Notes: generated from the letters alone by a model not told the origin. DNA of 64,000 bases from Actinocatenispora rupis (GCF_016861975.1 NZ_BOMB01000032.1:1-64000); one strand, 5' to 3'; positions 50,972 through 59,191 are shown, counted from the stretch's first letter. Made by a program: numbers and translations.

Positions 50972-51002
50972 CGTCTCGTCCCTTCTTCTCGCCCGTCACT
51001 CG

Positions 51003-51740
51003 TCACTCGTCGTCGCTGGAGCCGCGCCGGGCCCGTGCCGTACGGCGGCCGGTGGTCGCGCGGCGGCTGCCGGACGTGCTACCCGACGACTTTCCGGCCG
51101 ACCCGCTGGTACGCCGTTCCCGGCCCGAGCTGCCGCCGGACGCGCTGCGCCCCGAGCCCGACCCCGACCGCGTACTCCGCCGGGCGGGCTTCCGGTCGTC
51201 GGCCGACCGGCCGCGCCGCGAGCCGTCCGCGTCGTCCTTGCGTGGGCTGCTCTGGCGGCTCCGCGCCCGGCGCGGCTTCTCGTCCTCGCGGTCGGGCTCC
51301 TCGTCGCGGTCGGGCTCCTCGTCGGAGTCCCGCTCCTCGTCGCGGGACCGCTCCTCGTCCAGGTCCTCGTCCTCGGGTTCCTCGGCGCGGGCCCGGTCCG
51401 GCTCGTCCTCGTCGTCGTCCGACCGGCCGGCCGCCCCGGTGAGTGCGTCGGTACGGTCGCTGAGGCGTTGCGACACCCGGTCGAGCTGGCTGTTGACCAT
51501 CGCGACGGCGGCATCCTTGCCGGCACCGACGAGCTTCTCGCGTACGTCCCCGGTCAGTTCCGACACTCCGGGCGCGCCGGAGACCATCGACAGCGCCTCC
51601 TTGCCCAGCCGGCGCGGGTCGAGGTCCAGCCGCTTGCCCACCAGCCACGAGCCGAGCAGCAGGGCGAGCTTCATCTTCTTGCGCCGGCCCAGCAGGTAGC
51701 CGCCGGCGACCGCGATCGCCACCTTCGTCGCGTTGTTCAT
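51003..51740 (-). CDS. gvpY: Gas-vesicle-cluster protein GvpY-like
   Basis: A 245-residue protein. A short N-terminal segment ([21 protein letters not shown] and [14 protein letters not shown]) looks membrane-associated; a helical part extends to about 105, and the remainder is disordered: first Asp/Glu-rich (about 105-155), then Arg/Ser/Gly-rich. The opening and location match GvpY of streptomycete clusters. It is co-directional with gvpZ and divergent from gvpA. The charge-patterned tail could condense or cluster vesicles, but that is speculation. Confidence 0.72.
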   Translation of the reverse strand: MNNATKVAIAVAGGYLLGRRKKMKLALLLGSWLVGKRLDLDPRRLGKEALSMVSGAPGVSELTGDVREKLVGAGKDAAVAMVNSQLDRVSQRLSDRTDALTGAAGRSDDDEDEPDRARAEEPEDEDLDEERSRDEERDSDEEPDRDEEPDREDEKPRRARSRQSSPRKDDADGSRRGRSADDRKPARRSTRSGSGSGRSASGGSSGRERRTSGSAGKSSGSTSGSRRATTGRRTARARRGSSDDE

Positions 51741-51774
51741 GCCTCGGTCCCCCTCTGTACCCGTCCGGTCCGAG

Positions 51775-51785
51775 TCCACAGTGGA
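51775..51785. repeat. Palindrome TCCACAGTGGA (family of sites)
   Basis: Exact copy 35 bases upstream of the gvpY start. Confidence 0.7.
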
Positions 51786-52110
51786 CGGCGGAACGCGCGG
51801 CGGGATGTCGTGGCGGTGTGCCGAGGCCGTTCGCCCCCGCGTACGACAGGCACACACGCCACTGCCGGATGTCGACTTCTGTCGATCGAAGGTTGGGCAC
51901 TACCCGGACCGGTACGCGGTAAACAGCGTCACGGACGGCGCCCCGCGCAACCCGACCGGTACGCGGAGATCCGCCCGGAGGATCCTGTCGCCGGGATCGG
52001 TCGAAGCCGCCGCGGTACGACACACGACGCAAGCCCGACCCATCGGTACCGCCCCATCAGGCGGTACCACAACGGCATCAGCACCGCAGGTCAGACACGG
52101 TACGGCGATG

Positions 52111-52135
52111 GTTTCGGCGCGGGGGCGCCGGGTAG
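52111..52135 (+). promoter_or_regulatory. SigB/SigF-type promoter of the gvpA operon
   Basis: GTTT (52111-52114), 15-base spacer, GGGTAG (52130-52135). Transcription would start near 52142, leaving a leader of about 26 bases with GGAGGGAG before the gvpA ATG. Confidence 0.65.
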
Positions 52136-52167
52136 TCGACCCGGATCCGAGACCGGAGGGAGTACCG

Positions 52168-52578
52168 ATGACCACGGCCGTACAGCCCCAGGGTGGCGGC
52201 GGAGGCATGGTCGACCGACCATCCTCGTCCTCACTCGCCGACGTGCTGGACACGATCCTCGACAAGGGTCTCGTCATCGACGCGTACGTGCGCGTGTCGT
52301 TGGTGGGCATCGAGCTGCTGACCATCGACGCGCGGGTGGTGGTCGCCAGCGTCGACACGTACCTGCGGTTCGCCGAGGCCGTCGGCCGGCTGAACATCGA
52401 GCAGGACAAGGAGAGCCTGCCGGAACTGGTCGGTGACCTGAACGAGGGCGGCGCCCAGCACAAGAGCAAGGGCGCCGTGAAGGGTGCGCTCGACGCCGCG
52501 GGCGAGAAGGCCCGCGACGCGCTGGGCGGCGACGACCGCGAGCGGCACCGCGAACGCCGCAGCCGGAAGGAGGACTGA
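52168..52578 (+). CDS. gvpA: Gas vesicle structural protein GvpA
   Basis: A 136-residue GvpA-family protein. The conserved core occupies about 20-80: [40 protein letters not shown] and TYLRFAEAV. This amphipathic helix-strand-strand-helix unit builds the ribbed protein shell that keeps gas inside. The extension beyond about residue 85 is charged, as in other actinobacterial GvpA proteins. It is first in the rightward operon and preceded by a SigF-type promoter. Confidence 0.95.
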   Translation: MTTAVQPQGGGGGMVDRPSSSSLADVLDTILDKGLVIDAYVRVSLVGIELLTIDARVVVASVDTYLRFAEAVGRLNIEQDKESLPELVGDLNEGGAQHKSKGAVKGALDAAGEKARDALGGDDRERHRERRSRKED

Positions 52579-52579
52579 C

Positions 52580-53323
52580 ATGACCGACGCCGTGTACGTC
52601 TACGGCATCGTTTCCGCCGACACCGCACCACCGCGGGACCACGCGGGCATCGGCGATCCGCCGGCGAAGGTGCAGACCCTGAAGTCCGGCGACGTCGCCG
52701 CGCTGGTCAGCCCGATCGACGCGCGGACACCGTTGGGGCGCAAGGAGGATCTGCTCGCGCACCAGCGGCTGCTCGACGCCGTCGCGGCGGACGGGCCGGT
52801 GCTGCCCCTCACGTTCGGGGCCGCGCTGACCGACCCGGACGCCGTGGTGGGCGAGCTGCTCGAACCGAACCGCGACGACTTCGTACGGGCCCTGGACGAG
52901 CTGCGCGGCCGCGCCGAGTACATGGTGACGGCCCGGTACGTGCAGGAGGCGGTGCTCGGCGAGGTCCTGGACGAGCACCCGGAGCTGGCCGAACTGCGCG
53001 ACTCGATCGCCGGGCGCCCCGAGGAACTCACGCACCAGGACCGGATCCGCCTCGGCGAGGGCATCAACGCCGCCGTGTCCGCCAAGCGCGAGCACGACAC
53101 CCGCGCCCTTGCCGATGTGGTACGCCCGCACGTGGTGCAGGCGGTGGTCCGCGAGCCGGCGCACGAGCTGGACGCGGCGCGCATCGCCGTACTGGCCGAG
53201 GTGGACGCGGAGGAGAAGCTGACCGGCAGCCTCGCGCAGGTGGCGCGGGACTGGCACGGCCGGGCCGAGATCCGGGTGCGCGGGCCGCTCGCCCCGTACG
53301 ACTTCGTGACGACGGTCCGGTGA
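52580..53323 (+). CDS. gvpF: Gas vesicle protein GvpF
   Basis: A 247-residue GvpF/GvpL protein (VYVYGIVSAD at the start, FGAALTDPDAVVGELLE, RGRAEYMVTARY, and GPLAPYDFV at the end). GvpF binds GvpA and sits at the vesicle surface or tip during assembly. It starts two bases after the gvpA stop codon, with GGAAGGAGG overlapping the end of gvpA. It is less similar to the two GvpL-like proteins in the window than these are to each other. Confidence 0.93.
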   Translation: MTDAVYVYGIVSADTAPPRDHAGIGDPPAKVQTLKSGDVAALVSPIDARTPLGRKEDLLAHQRLLDAVAADGPVLPLTFGAALTDPDAVVGELLEPNRDDFVRALDELRGRAEYMVTARYVQEAVLGEVLDEHPELAELRDSIAGRPEELTHQDRIRLGEGINAAVSAKREHDTRALADVVRPHVVQAVVREPAHELDAARIAVLAEVDAEEKLTGSLAQVARDWHGRAEIRVRGPLAPYDFVTTVR

Positions 53324-53327
53324 CGTC

Positions 53328-53564
53328 ATGGGACTCGTCACGGGACTGCTCACCCTGCCGATCGCGCCGGTCCGCGCCGTGGTGTGGCTCGGCGAGGTGG
53401 TCCAGGCGCAGGTCGACACGCAGACCCGCGACCCGGCCGCGATGCGCCGGCAGGTCGAGGAGATCGAGGAGCGCGAGCGTGCCGGCGAGCTGTCGCCGGA
53501 GGACGCCCGCCAGCAGGAACAGGCCGTACTCGACCGCGCGGTCGTGCCGGCCGAGGAGGACTGA
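53328..53564 (+). CDS. gvpG: Gas vesicle protein GvpG
   Basis: A 78-residue GvpG with the family opening GLVTGLLTLPIAPVRAVVWL and a charged helix (AAMRRQVEEIEERERAGELS). GvpG is an assembly factor needed for vesicle formation. It lies four bases after gvpF and three before gvpO. Confidence 0.93.
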   Translation: MGLVTGLLTLPIAPVRAVVWLGEVVQAQVDTQTRDPAAMRRQVEEIEERERAGELSPEDARQQEQAVLDRAVVPAEED

Positions 53565-53567
53565 CCG

Positions 53568-53963
53568 ATGGCCACCAGGCAGCGCGACACCGATCGCCAC
53601 GAGACGCGCGATCGACCGCGCGACACCGACCGCCACGACCGGCAGCGGCGCGAGGACGACCGGGCCGAGGAACGTCCGCGTCGGCGTACCGGACGGGTGT
53701 CGGCGACCGGCGCGAGCAGGGCCGCCGTCAAGCATGTCGGCGAGCTGATCGCACGCGACGTCGTCGGTGTCGTCTCCGTACGTCGCGGCGACGAGGACGG
53801 CTGGGTCGTCGGCGTGGAGGCGGTCGAGGACCGGCACGTCCCGTCGTCCGCGGACATCCTCGCCATCTACGAGCTGGAACTCGACGACCGCGGTGATCTC
53901 CGCTCGTACCAGCGGGTGCGCCGCTACACGCGCGGCAGTACCGGCGGACAGGAGCGGACATGA
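53568..53963 (+). CDS. gvpO: Gas vesicle protein GvpO
   Basis: A 131-residue GvpO. An extremely charged N-terminal half (about 1-43, Arg/Asp/His repeats such as DTDRHETRDRPRDTDRHD) precedes the conserved GvpO domain (about 45-122; KHVGELIARDVVGVVSVRR, VVGVEAVEDRHVPSSADILA, YELELDDRGDL). GvpO is needed for vesicle formation in halophiles and actinomycetes. Its stop overlaps the gvpJ ATG (ATGA). Confidence 0.93.
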   Translation: MATRQRDTDRHETRDRPRDTDRHDRQRREDDRAEERPRRRTGRVSATGASRAAVKHVGELIARDVVGVVSVRRGDEDGWVVGVEAVEDRHVPSSADILAIYELELDDRGDLRSYQRVRRYTRGSTGGQERT

Positions 53964-54349
53964 CGACGTCACTGCAGGCCACCGGCGGCGACCTGTACGG
54001 CGCGGGCAGCCAGCGGGAGCCCGCGAACCTGGGCGACATCCTGGAACGGGTGCTGGACAAGGGACTCGTGATCGCCGGTGACATCCGCGTCAACCTGCTC
54101 GACATCGAGCTGCTCACCATCAAGCTGCGGCTGGTGGTCGCGTCCCTGGAGACCGCGCGGGAGGTCGGGATCGACTGGTGGGTCAGGGATCCGTGGCTGC
54201 GCGGCACCGAGGACACCGAGCGGCTGGAAGCGTCCGACCACAAACAGCTGGCCGCGGAGAACGAACGGCTGCGCCGGCGGATCGGCGAACTGACCGCCCG
54301 CCAGCCCGACGACGCGCACGCCGGCGACGACGGGAGCGACGACCGATGA
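53960..54349 (+). CDS. gvpJ: Gas vesicle protein GvpJ (GvpA family)
   Basis: A 129-residue GvpA-family minor protein. Its core NLGDILERVLDKGLVIAGDI, RVNLLDIELLTIKLRLVVAS and EVGIDWW is the GvpJ form rather than GvpA. GvpJ is thought to act at vesicle tips or nucleation. A coiled-coil-like tail (QLAAENERLRRRIGEL) ends the protein. It overlaps gvpO before it and gvpL after it by ATGA junctions. Confidence 0.92.
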   Translation: MTTSLQATGGDLYGAGSQREPANLGDILERVLDKGLVIAGDIRVNLLDIELLTIKLRLVVASLETAREVGIDWWVRDPWLRGTEDTERLEASDHKQLAAENERLRRRIGELTARQPDDAHAGDDGSDDR

Positions 54350-55077
54350 GCGCCGTCTGGGTGTACGCGGTGACCGACCGGGACGCGCCGCTCGACGTGC
54401 CCGGCGTACGCGACGAGCCGGTCCGGGCGGTGCGGCACGGCACGCTGACCGCCGCGGTCAGCTCCGTACCGCTGGACGAGTTCGGCCGGGAACCGTTGCA
54501 CCGCAACCTGTCCGACCTGGCGTGGCTGGAACCTGTCGCCCGCGCGCACCACGCCGTCGTCACCCGCGTCGCCGAACGGGGCCCCGTCGTACCGTTGCGG
54601 CTGGCGAGCGTGTACCGCGACGACGCGGGGGTCGCCGCGCTGCTCGCCGAACGCGCCGACGACCTGACCACCGCGCTGGGCCGCGTCACCGGATGCACCG
54701 AGTGGGGCGTGAAGGCGTACGCGCCGCCGGCGCCACCGCCGGCCGAGGTCGCCACCGAGGGCAGCCCCGGCGCGCGCTACCTGGCGCAGCGCCGCGCCGA
54801 ACGTACCGCGCGGGAACGGGTCCGGCACTCGGCCGTGGACCTCGCCGACCGGGTCGACCGGACGCTGCGCCCGCTGGCCACCGCGTACCGGCGGCACGAC
54901 GACCGGCAGGCGTGGCCGGCGGAGTCCGCCGCACCGGTGCTGACCGCCTCGTACCTGGTGGCGGACGACCGGCGGGCCGCGTTCACCGACGCCGTCGCCG
55001 GGCTCGCCGCCACCGACCGGGTCGACCTCACCGGCCCGTGGCCGCCGTACTCCTTCGCCGGGCTGGACGAGACATGA
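54346..55077 (+). CDS. gvpL: Gas vesicle protein GvpL
   Basis: A 243-residue GvpF/GvpL protein (WVYAVTDRDAPL at the start, TEWGVKAYAP mid-protein, LTASYLVADDRRAAF and TGPWPPYSFAGLDE at the end). It is translationally coupled to gvpJ and gvpS through ATGA overlaps. Its closest relative in the window is the duplicate at 48225. It probably works as a scaffold for GvpA and other Gvp proteins. Confidence 0.92.
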   Translation: MSAVWVYAVTDRDAPLDVPGVRDEPVRAVRHGTLTAAVSSVPLDEFGREPLHRNLSDLAWLEPVARAHHAVVTRVAERGPVVPLRLASVYRDDAGVAALLAERADDLTTALGRVTGCTEWGVKAYAPPAPPPAEVATEGSPGARYLAQRRAERTARERVRHSAVDLADRVDRTLRPLATAYRRHDDRQAWPAESAAPVLTASYLVADDRRAAFTDAVAGLAATDRVDLTGPWPPYSFAGLDET

Positions 55078-55256
55078 CCGGCGCCGTCGTACGCGCCGAC
55101 CGGGTGTCGCTGGTCGACCTGCTCGACCGGGTACTCGCCCGCGGCGTCGTCCTCACCGGTGACGTGACGCTGAGCATCGCCGACGTCGACCTGGTCCGCG
55201 TCTCCCTCAACGCGCTGCTCACCTCGGTCCGGGCGGAGTTCGCCGATGACCGGTGA
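55074..55256 (+). CDS. gvpS: Gas vesicle protein GvpS (short GvpA family)
   Basis: A 60-residue GvpA/J/M-family protein consisting only of the core: SLVDLLDRVLARGVVLTGDV, TLSIADVDLVRVSLNALLTS. It matches the short GvpS of streptomycete clusters. Its start overlaps gvpL, and its end overlaps gvpK by 11 bases. Confidence 0.88.
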   Translation: MTGAVVRADRVSLVDLLDRVLARGVVLTGDVTLSIADVDLVRVSLNALLTSVRAEFADDR

Positions 55257-55533
55257 CCAGCGGCTCGCGCTCGACCCGGAGACCGCCGACCACGACCTCG
55301 CCGCGCTCGTCCTCACCGTGGTGGAACTCCTGCGCCAGCTCATGGAACGCCAGGCGCTGCGCCGGGTCGACGAGGGCGACCTCACCGACGAGCAGGTCGA
55401 GAAGATCGGCCTGACCCTGATGACCCTCGACCGGCGGATGACCGAGCTGCGCGACCACTTCGGCCTGTCCCCCGAGGACCTCAACCTGGACCTCGGCCCG
55501 CTCGGTACCCTGGTCGACCCGCCCCGTACGTGA
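55246..55533 (+). CDS. gvpK: Gas vesicle protein GvpK
   Basis: A 95-residue GvpK (LALVLTVVELLRQLMERQALRRVD-like block, then EQVEKIGLTLMTLDRRMTEL and LNLDLGPLGTLV). GvpK is a conserved accessory protein of unknown exact role in assembly. It closes the gvp operon. Confidence 0.93.
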   Translation: MTGDQRLALDPETADHDLAALVLTVVELLRQLMERQALRRVDEGDLTDEQVEKIGLTLMTLDRRMTELRDHFGLSPEDLNLDLGPLGTLVDPPRT

Positions 55534-56119
55534 TCCGCCGGGCACCGAAGGGTCCGGTACGACGCGCACCGGAAGACCGGTGCAGCGCAACGGAAACCGC
55601 CCACCTATGTCCATAGTGGACAGATCGGTGTTCCCGGCGTGCGCGAGACTGGCGCTACGCCGGAAACACCGGCCGTGGCGGGCGTACCCGCGCACATCGC
55701 CCGCGCCGTCGGCGTTTCCGGCCGATTCGGCGCTGTCCGGTCGGTTCACCGTGCCGTTCGGCAGCCCGCGGTTCACCCTGCCGATCGGGTTGGTGGCGGG
55801 CGGCGCGGGTCTCGTCGCCTGGCCGGAACCGGTGCCGGGGCTGCGGCCGGCGTTGCTGGTCTTCTGGCTGGGCGCCGCGGTCGGCGAGACGACCGTCCGG
55901 TACGCGACCTCCCGGCCGAACGTGGACCCGTCCCCCTCAGGCAGCAGGGAATTGACCGCCCGAAGGAGTGACGGGCTCCTCCGAGGGTATGCGAGAGCGC
56001 TGCCACCGGTTCGGTTGCGGAGTCACGTCCCCCGAGCAGACGACACGACGTGTCTCTTGGTACTCGTGGCGCCACGTTCGTCGGGTGACGTCACCGCCGT
56101 GCCGAGGAGGGAGGTTCAC
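55534..56119. other. Gene-poor region with a possible membrane-protein relic
   Basis: At about 55750-55925 one rightward frame encodes two hydrophobic stretches (LPIGLVAGGAGLVAW and PALLVFWLGAAVGETTVRYA), but it continues without a stop into lower-coding sequence, so it may be a relic or a small protein fused by lost stops. TCCATAGTGGA lies at 55610. From about 55940 to 56100 the base composition is less GC-rich, suggesting promoter DNA for the next gene. Confidence 0.35.
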
Positions 56120-56572
56120 GTGATCGGCCTCGACCTGTTGGTACGAACGGGAATCTGGCCCGACGAGGACGGCCGCGCCGAAGCGGTGATCCTCGTGGAG
56201 GACGCGTCCCGGGTGCGGATCACGTGTCTCGCGGGCGAATCGATCAGCATGTTCGTCTCGGCCTTGCTCGCGGCCGGCATGGACCTCGTCCTCGACCTGT
56301 TCCACCCGGACCTGCCGGAACTGCCGGGCTGGACGGTGACGATCACCGACACCGCCCTGGCCATCCGCTGGCCGACCGAGGGCCACCTCGTCGACGCCCC
56401 GGTACAGGTGAGCGACCGGTGGCGCCGCACCGTGGCCACGAACGGGCACGTGACGCTGCTGGGCGGTACCGGACTGGGGCTCACCGACGGCGAGGACCTC
56501 CCGCGACCGGTCGCCGCGTACCACAACGGCACGCTGGCGGGCGGCGTCGCGTCGGTGTCGGAGCAGCCCTGA
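56120..56572 (+). CDS. Hypothetical protein
   Basis: A 150-residue soluble protein that I do not recognise. It has an acidic N-terminal half with EAVILVEDASRVRITCLAGE, then a hydrophobic FVSALLAAGMDLVLDLFHPD helix and WTVTITDTALAIRW strands. The GTG at 56120 follows GGAGGGAGG, which decides the start. The same frame is open far upstream, but coding character is poor there. It lies between gvpK and an AlkD-like gene facing it. Confidence 0.65.
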   Translation: MIGLDLLVRTGIWPDEDGRAEAVILVEDASRVRITCLAGESISMFVSALLAAGMDLVLDLFHPDLPELPGWTVTITDTALAIRWPTEGHLVDAPVQVSDRWRRTVATNGHVTLLGGTGLGLTDGEDLPRPVAAYHNGTLAGGVASVSEQP

Positions 56573-56590
56573 CCCCCGTGGCCGTCGTCC

Positions 56591-57259
56591 TCACAGATCC
56601 TGACGACGTACCACTTCGGCGATCCACACGGGCACGAACGGAGACGTACAGCCGGGCGGGGTCGGATGGTCCTTGAGCACCCCCAGGCGCTCACCGATGT
56701 CGACCGCACGCGCGCGGTACGCACGATGCACGATCCCGATCTGGCCCAGGCACTCGTTCATCGCCCACTGCAGGCGATCCGGCGCGTCCTTCAGCTGCGC
56801 GTCGATGATGTCGAGCAGCGCAGCCATGTCGAGTCCGGCCGGCTTCTTTCGTACCCGTTCGGTGGTCAGCGCCCAGCCCGCGCTGGCGATGACCGGGTCC
56901 GGATCGGTGAGCCAACGCTGCCGCAACTCCTCGGCGTACGGGTTCTTCGCGACCACGTACGTCACGAGCCAGTCGTGCACCTTGGGTGTCCGAGCCTGCC
57001 GCAGCATGGCGTCCAACTCGTCGCGTTCGAAGGCTCTCGGGCGGCACACCAGGGTCGCCAGCAGCATCGCGGCCGCGTCTCCCGTCGCCCATAGCTCGCG
57101 CGCGAGGTCCTGCTGCGTCCTGACACGCTTCGCGACGGCGCGCAGCCGCCCCAGATTCACCCCGTGCTCGTCGCCGCGCTTCTCGTTGACCGCGCGGATC
57201 TTCGGGTCCTCCAGCGCGGCCAGTTCGGCCAGCACCTCCGCCGTTCCCGTACCGGTCAT
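56591..57259 (-). CDS. AlkD-like DNA alkylation repair protein (second copy)
   Basis: A 222-residue HEAT-like repeat protein of the AlkD family (LGRLRAVAKRVRTQQDLA, KVHDWLVTYVVAKNPYAEEL, RLQWAMNECLGQIG, with a C-terminal GVLKDHPTPPGC). It differs in sequence from the gene at 31328. The ATG is separated by one base from the stop of the SRPBCC gene, giving an apparent three-gene operon: ArsR regulator, SRPBCC protein, AlkD-like protein. Confidence 0.85.
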   Translation of the reverse strand: MTGTGTAEVLAELAALEDPKIRAVNEKRGDEHGVNLGRLRAVAKRVRTQQDLARELWATGDAAAMLLATLVCRPRAFERDELDAMLRQARTPKVHDWLVTYVVAKNPYAEELRQRWLTDPDPVIASAGWALTTERVRKKPAGLDMAALLDIIDAQLKDAPDRLQWAMNECLGQIGIVHRAYRARAVDIGERLGVLKDHPTPPGCTSPFVPVWIAEVVRRQDL

Positions 57260-57260
57260 C

Positions 57261-57917
57261 TCAGCCCGCAGCCGACTGGCCGAGGTAGAAGGCGGTGGTG
57301 CGGTTCGCGGCTGCGGTGGCGTCCGCCTCCGGCGTACCGGCACGCACGGACGCCTCGGCCCACCGTGCGCTCGCGGCACGAATGAAGCGCTGCGCCGGCT
57401 CTCCCTGGGCGAACGACTCGGCATCGGCCGGACGGTCCTGTCCGGCGACCAGGTGCAGCGACAGGCCCAGCAGCGCAAGGTCCCAGCCCACCCCGGTCGC
57501 GCCCGGCCCGAACTGCGCCCAGAAGTCCGAGTCGGCGTCGCCGGTGTGGTCGTGCTCGATGGTGAGCCGTGCCCGGTCGCCGTCCGCGGCGACGCGCACG
57601 GTCAGCTGACTGCTGTCCCCGCCGAACTCCCAGGTCACGGTGAAGGACTTCGGTGCGTCGCAGGCAACCACCGTGCCGGAGGCGTTGCCCTCGACCTGGT
57701 AGTGACCACCGAGACGGAGGTCGCCGCTCACCGGCGCGAACCAGCGCGCGAGCCGGTCGGCCCGGGTACAGGCGTGCCAGAGGTCGTCGACCGTCGTCGG
57801 ATAGACCTGACTGAGCGTCTGTACCGTGCGCTGACGTGCCCCGTCTCGCTCCACGTCGAGGTCACGGCGGACGCCGTCGGCCTGCGCGGCGATGATGCGG
57901 TCGGATTCCTCGGTCAC
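57261..57917 (-). CDS. SRPBCC (AHSA1-type) protein
   Basis: A 218-residue AHSA1/SRPBCC protein: SQVYPTTVDDLWHACTRADR, ARWFAPVSGDLRLGGHY, FTVTWEFGGDSSQLTVRV, then a helical end. ArsR regulators are commonly coupled to such proteins in actinomycetes. Its GTG overlaps the ArsR stop codon (GTGA). It may bind a hydrophobic ligand; no reaction can be assigned. Confidence 0.88.
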   Translation of the reverse strand: MTEESDRIIAAQADGVRRDLDVERDGARQRTVQTLSQVYPTTVDDLWHACTRADRLARWFAPVSGDLRLGGHYQVEGNASGTVVACDAPKSFTVTWEFGGDSSQLTVRVAADGDRARLTIEHDHTGDADSDFWAQFGPGATGVGWDLALLGLSLHLVAGQDRPADAESFAQGEPAQRFIRAASARWAEASVRAGTPEADATAAANRTTAFYLGQSAAG

Positions 57918-58282
57918 GGGTGCTCCTCGTCGTCGTTCGGTGCCGTGGTCTTGGCTTCGCGTCGTGTCTTCTTGCCGCGAGCGATCTCGGTGGCGAGCGC
58001 GTCCAGGCGCGGCGCCCAGAACCGTCGGAACGGATCCAGCCACTCGTCGACCTCGCGCAACGGTGCGGTTTCCAGTGAGTACAGCCGGCGCGTGCCGTCG
58101 GCCCGCACCCGCACGAATCCTGCTTCCCGTAACACTTTCAGGTGTTGGGAGACGGCCGGTTGAGTGATGCCGAAGTGTGCACCGACGTTCTGGACGACGT
58201 CGCCGGCCGGCATCTCGCCGGCGGTGAGCAGGACGAGGATGCGTCTTCGGACCGGATCACCAAGGATGTCGAACGCGTGCAC
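57914..58282 (-). CDS. ArsR family regulator, probably leaderless
   Basis: A 122-residue ArsR protein (VHAFDILGDPVRRRILVLL, GITQPAVSQHLKVLREAGFV, RLYSLETAPLREVDEWL). Metal-binding cysteines of ArsR/SmtB are absent, as in the SRPBCC-linked subgroup. I choose the GTG at 58282 because a good promoter (TTGACT-N16-TATTCT on the minus strand) would start transcription there. A TTG at 58300 and GTG at 58285 are in frame. It heads the ArsR-SRPBCC-AlkD operon. Confidence 0.88.
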   Translation of the reverse strand: MHAFDILGDPVRRRILVLLTAGEMPAGDVVQNVGAHFGITQPAVSQHLKVLREAGFVRVRADGTRRLYSLETAPLREVDEWLDPFRRFWAPRLDALATEIARGKKTRREAKTTAPNDDEEHP

Positions 58283-58288
58283 CACCGT

Positions 58289-58318
58289 AGAATAAGCCAA
58301 GCTTGATATAAGTCAAGC
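58289..58318 (-). promoter_or_regulatory. ArsR promoter with embedded operator
   Basis: Minus-strand -35 TTGACT (complement of 58311-58316) and -10 TATTCT (complement of 58289-58294), 16-base spacer. The perfect inverted repeat GCTTGA-N6-TCAAGC (58301-58318) covers the -35 and spacer, an ideal position for autorepression. Confidence 0.65.
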
Positions 58319-58588
58319 GTGATAGTCAAGTCGAACGACGCGTACCGGGGCTCAATGTCGAGGTCGGCCGAGGCCGGTGGGGCGTGCTGGATGCCAGCTG
58401 TAGCCCCACTTCCGCCACGCGCAGTGGGAACCCCGCGCTCCGCGACTGCCCCTGCCGATCACGACGCGGCAGTACCCGCCCGGACCGGACACACCGACCG
58501 CGGTTCGGCCGAGAGTGACGATTGTCGTCGTAACACCATGATCACGGACTCTTGTCGCGCCGCACCGCCGGCTGTCACCCTCAGCGCC

Positions 58589-59191
58589 GTGAAACGTGCC
58601 CTGATCGCCACCGTCCTGACCGCGTCCACCGTCACGCTGGCCACGGCCTGCTCCAGCCACGACACCGGAGCCAGCCGGCAGTCCCCGCCCACCCGGCCCG
58701 CCACCACGTCCCCGACCCCCACGGCCACGGCGTCGGGCGGGCCCGACGCTCCGCTGATGTACCGGGACGCACCGATCAACCTGGGCAGCGCCACATCGGA
58801 GAGCTGCACCAAGCAGTACGTGTACTTCGGAACGTCCTACGCGAAGCCGTACGTCAGCACGGACATGCCACAGCCGGGCGACTCCCCCATGCTCTTCCGC
58901 AGCTGCCCGGGCGGCGGAGGGAACGTCTCCTTCGCGGCGGACGGCCCCCGTTACGGGTACCGGGCGTCCGGTGTCCGCGACCAGCGTGGCTGCGTCAAGC
59001 TGGCGAAGGCGGCCCGCGCGCAGCTTGCCGAGATCCCGTTGTCCGACCTGTCGCCTGGTCAGCAGTTCTGTGTCCTGAGCCTGTACGACGGCGGCGACGC
59101 CGTGGACGTGGACCTCGTGACCGTGCAACGGGTGTCACCGGCCGCCGGCACTCTGACGCTCGCCGTCACCGGATGGGGCGACGACCTCTGA
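58589..59191 (+). CDS. Putative secreted lipoprotein
   Basis: A 200-residue exported protein. The signal peptide KRALIATVLTASTVTLATAC ends at a cysteine with a slightly atypical lipobox (ATAC), followed by a Ser/Thr/Pro-rich spacer. The mature domain (about 55-200) contains four cysteines. The GTG at 58589 gives a standard signal peptide; an ATG at 58538 would add 17 residues. No ribosome site stands out. The function is unknown. About 270 bases upstream, back to the ArsR operator, hold no gene. Confidence 0.7.
   Translation: MKRALIATVLTASTVTLATACSSHDTGASRQSPPTRPATTSPTPTATASGGPDAPLMYRDAPINLGSATSESCTKQYVYFGTSYAKPYVSTDMPQPGDSPMLFRSCPGGGGNVSFAADGPRYGYRASGVRDQRGCVKLAKAARAQLAEIPLSDLSPGQQFCVLSLYDGGDAVDVDLVTVQRVSPAAGTLTLAVTGWGDDL

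Larger units (their letters stand above)
51741..52167. other. Divergent control region of the gvp cluster
   Basis: No gene is seen. It contains TCCACAGTGGA at 51775-51785, near the gvpY start, and a SigF-type promoter at 52111-52135 for gvpA. A GGGTAC on the minus strand upstream of gvpY lacks a GTTT partner. Confidence 0.6.

Noticed and set aside
51754-51775. GGGTAC on the minus strand upstream of gvpY as a SigF-type promoter
   Set aside because: No GTTT at 14-17 bases; the match is too weak to call, though gvpY must have a promoter here.
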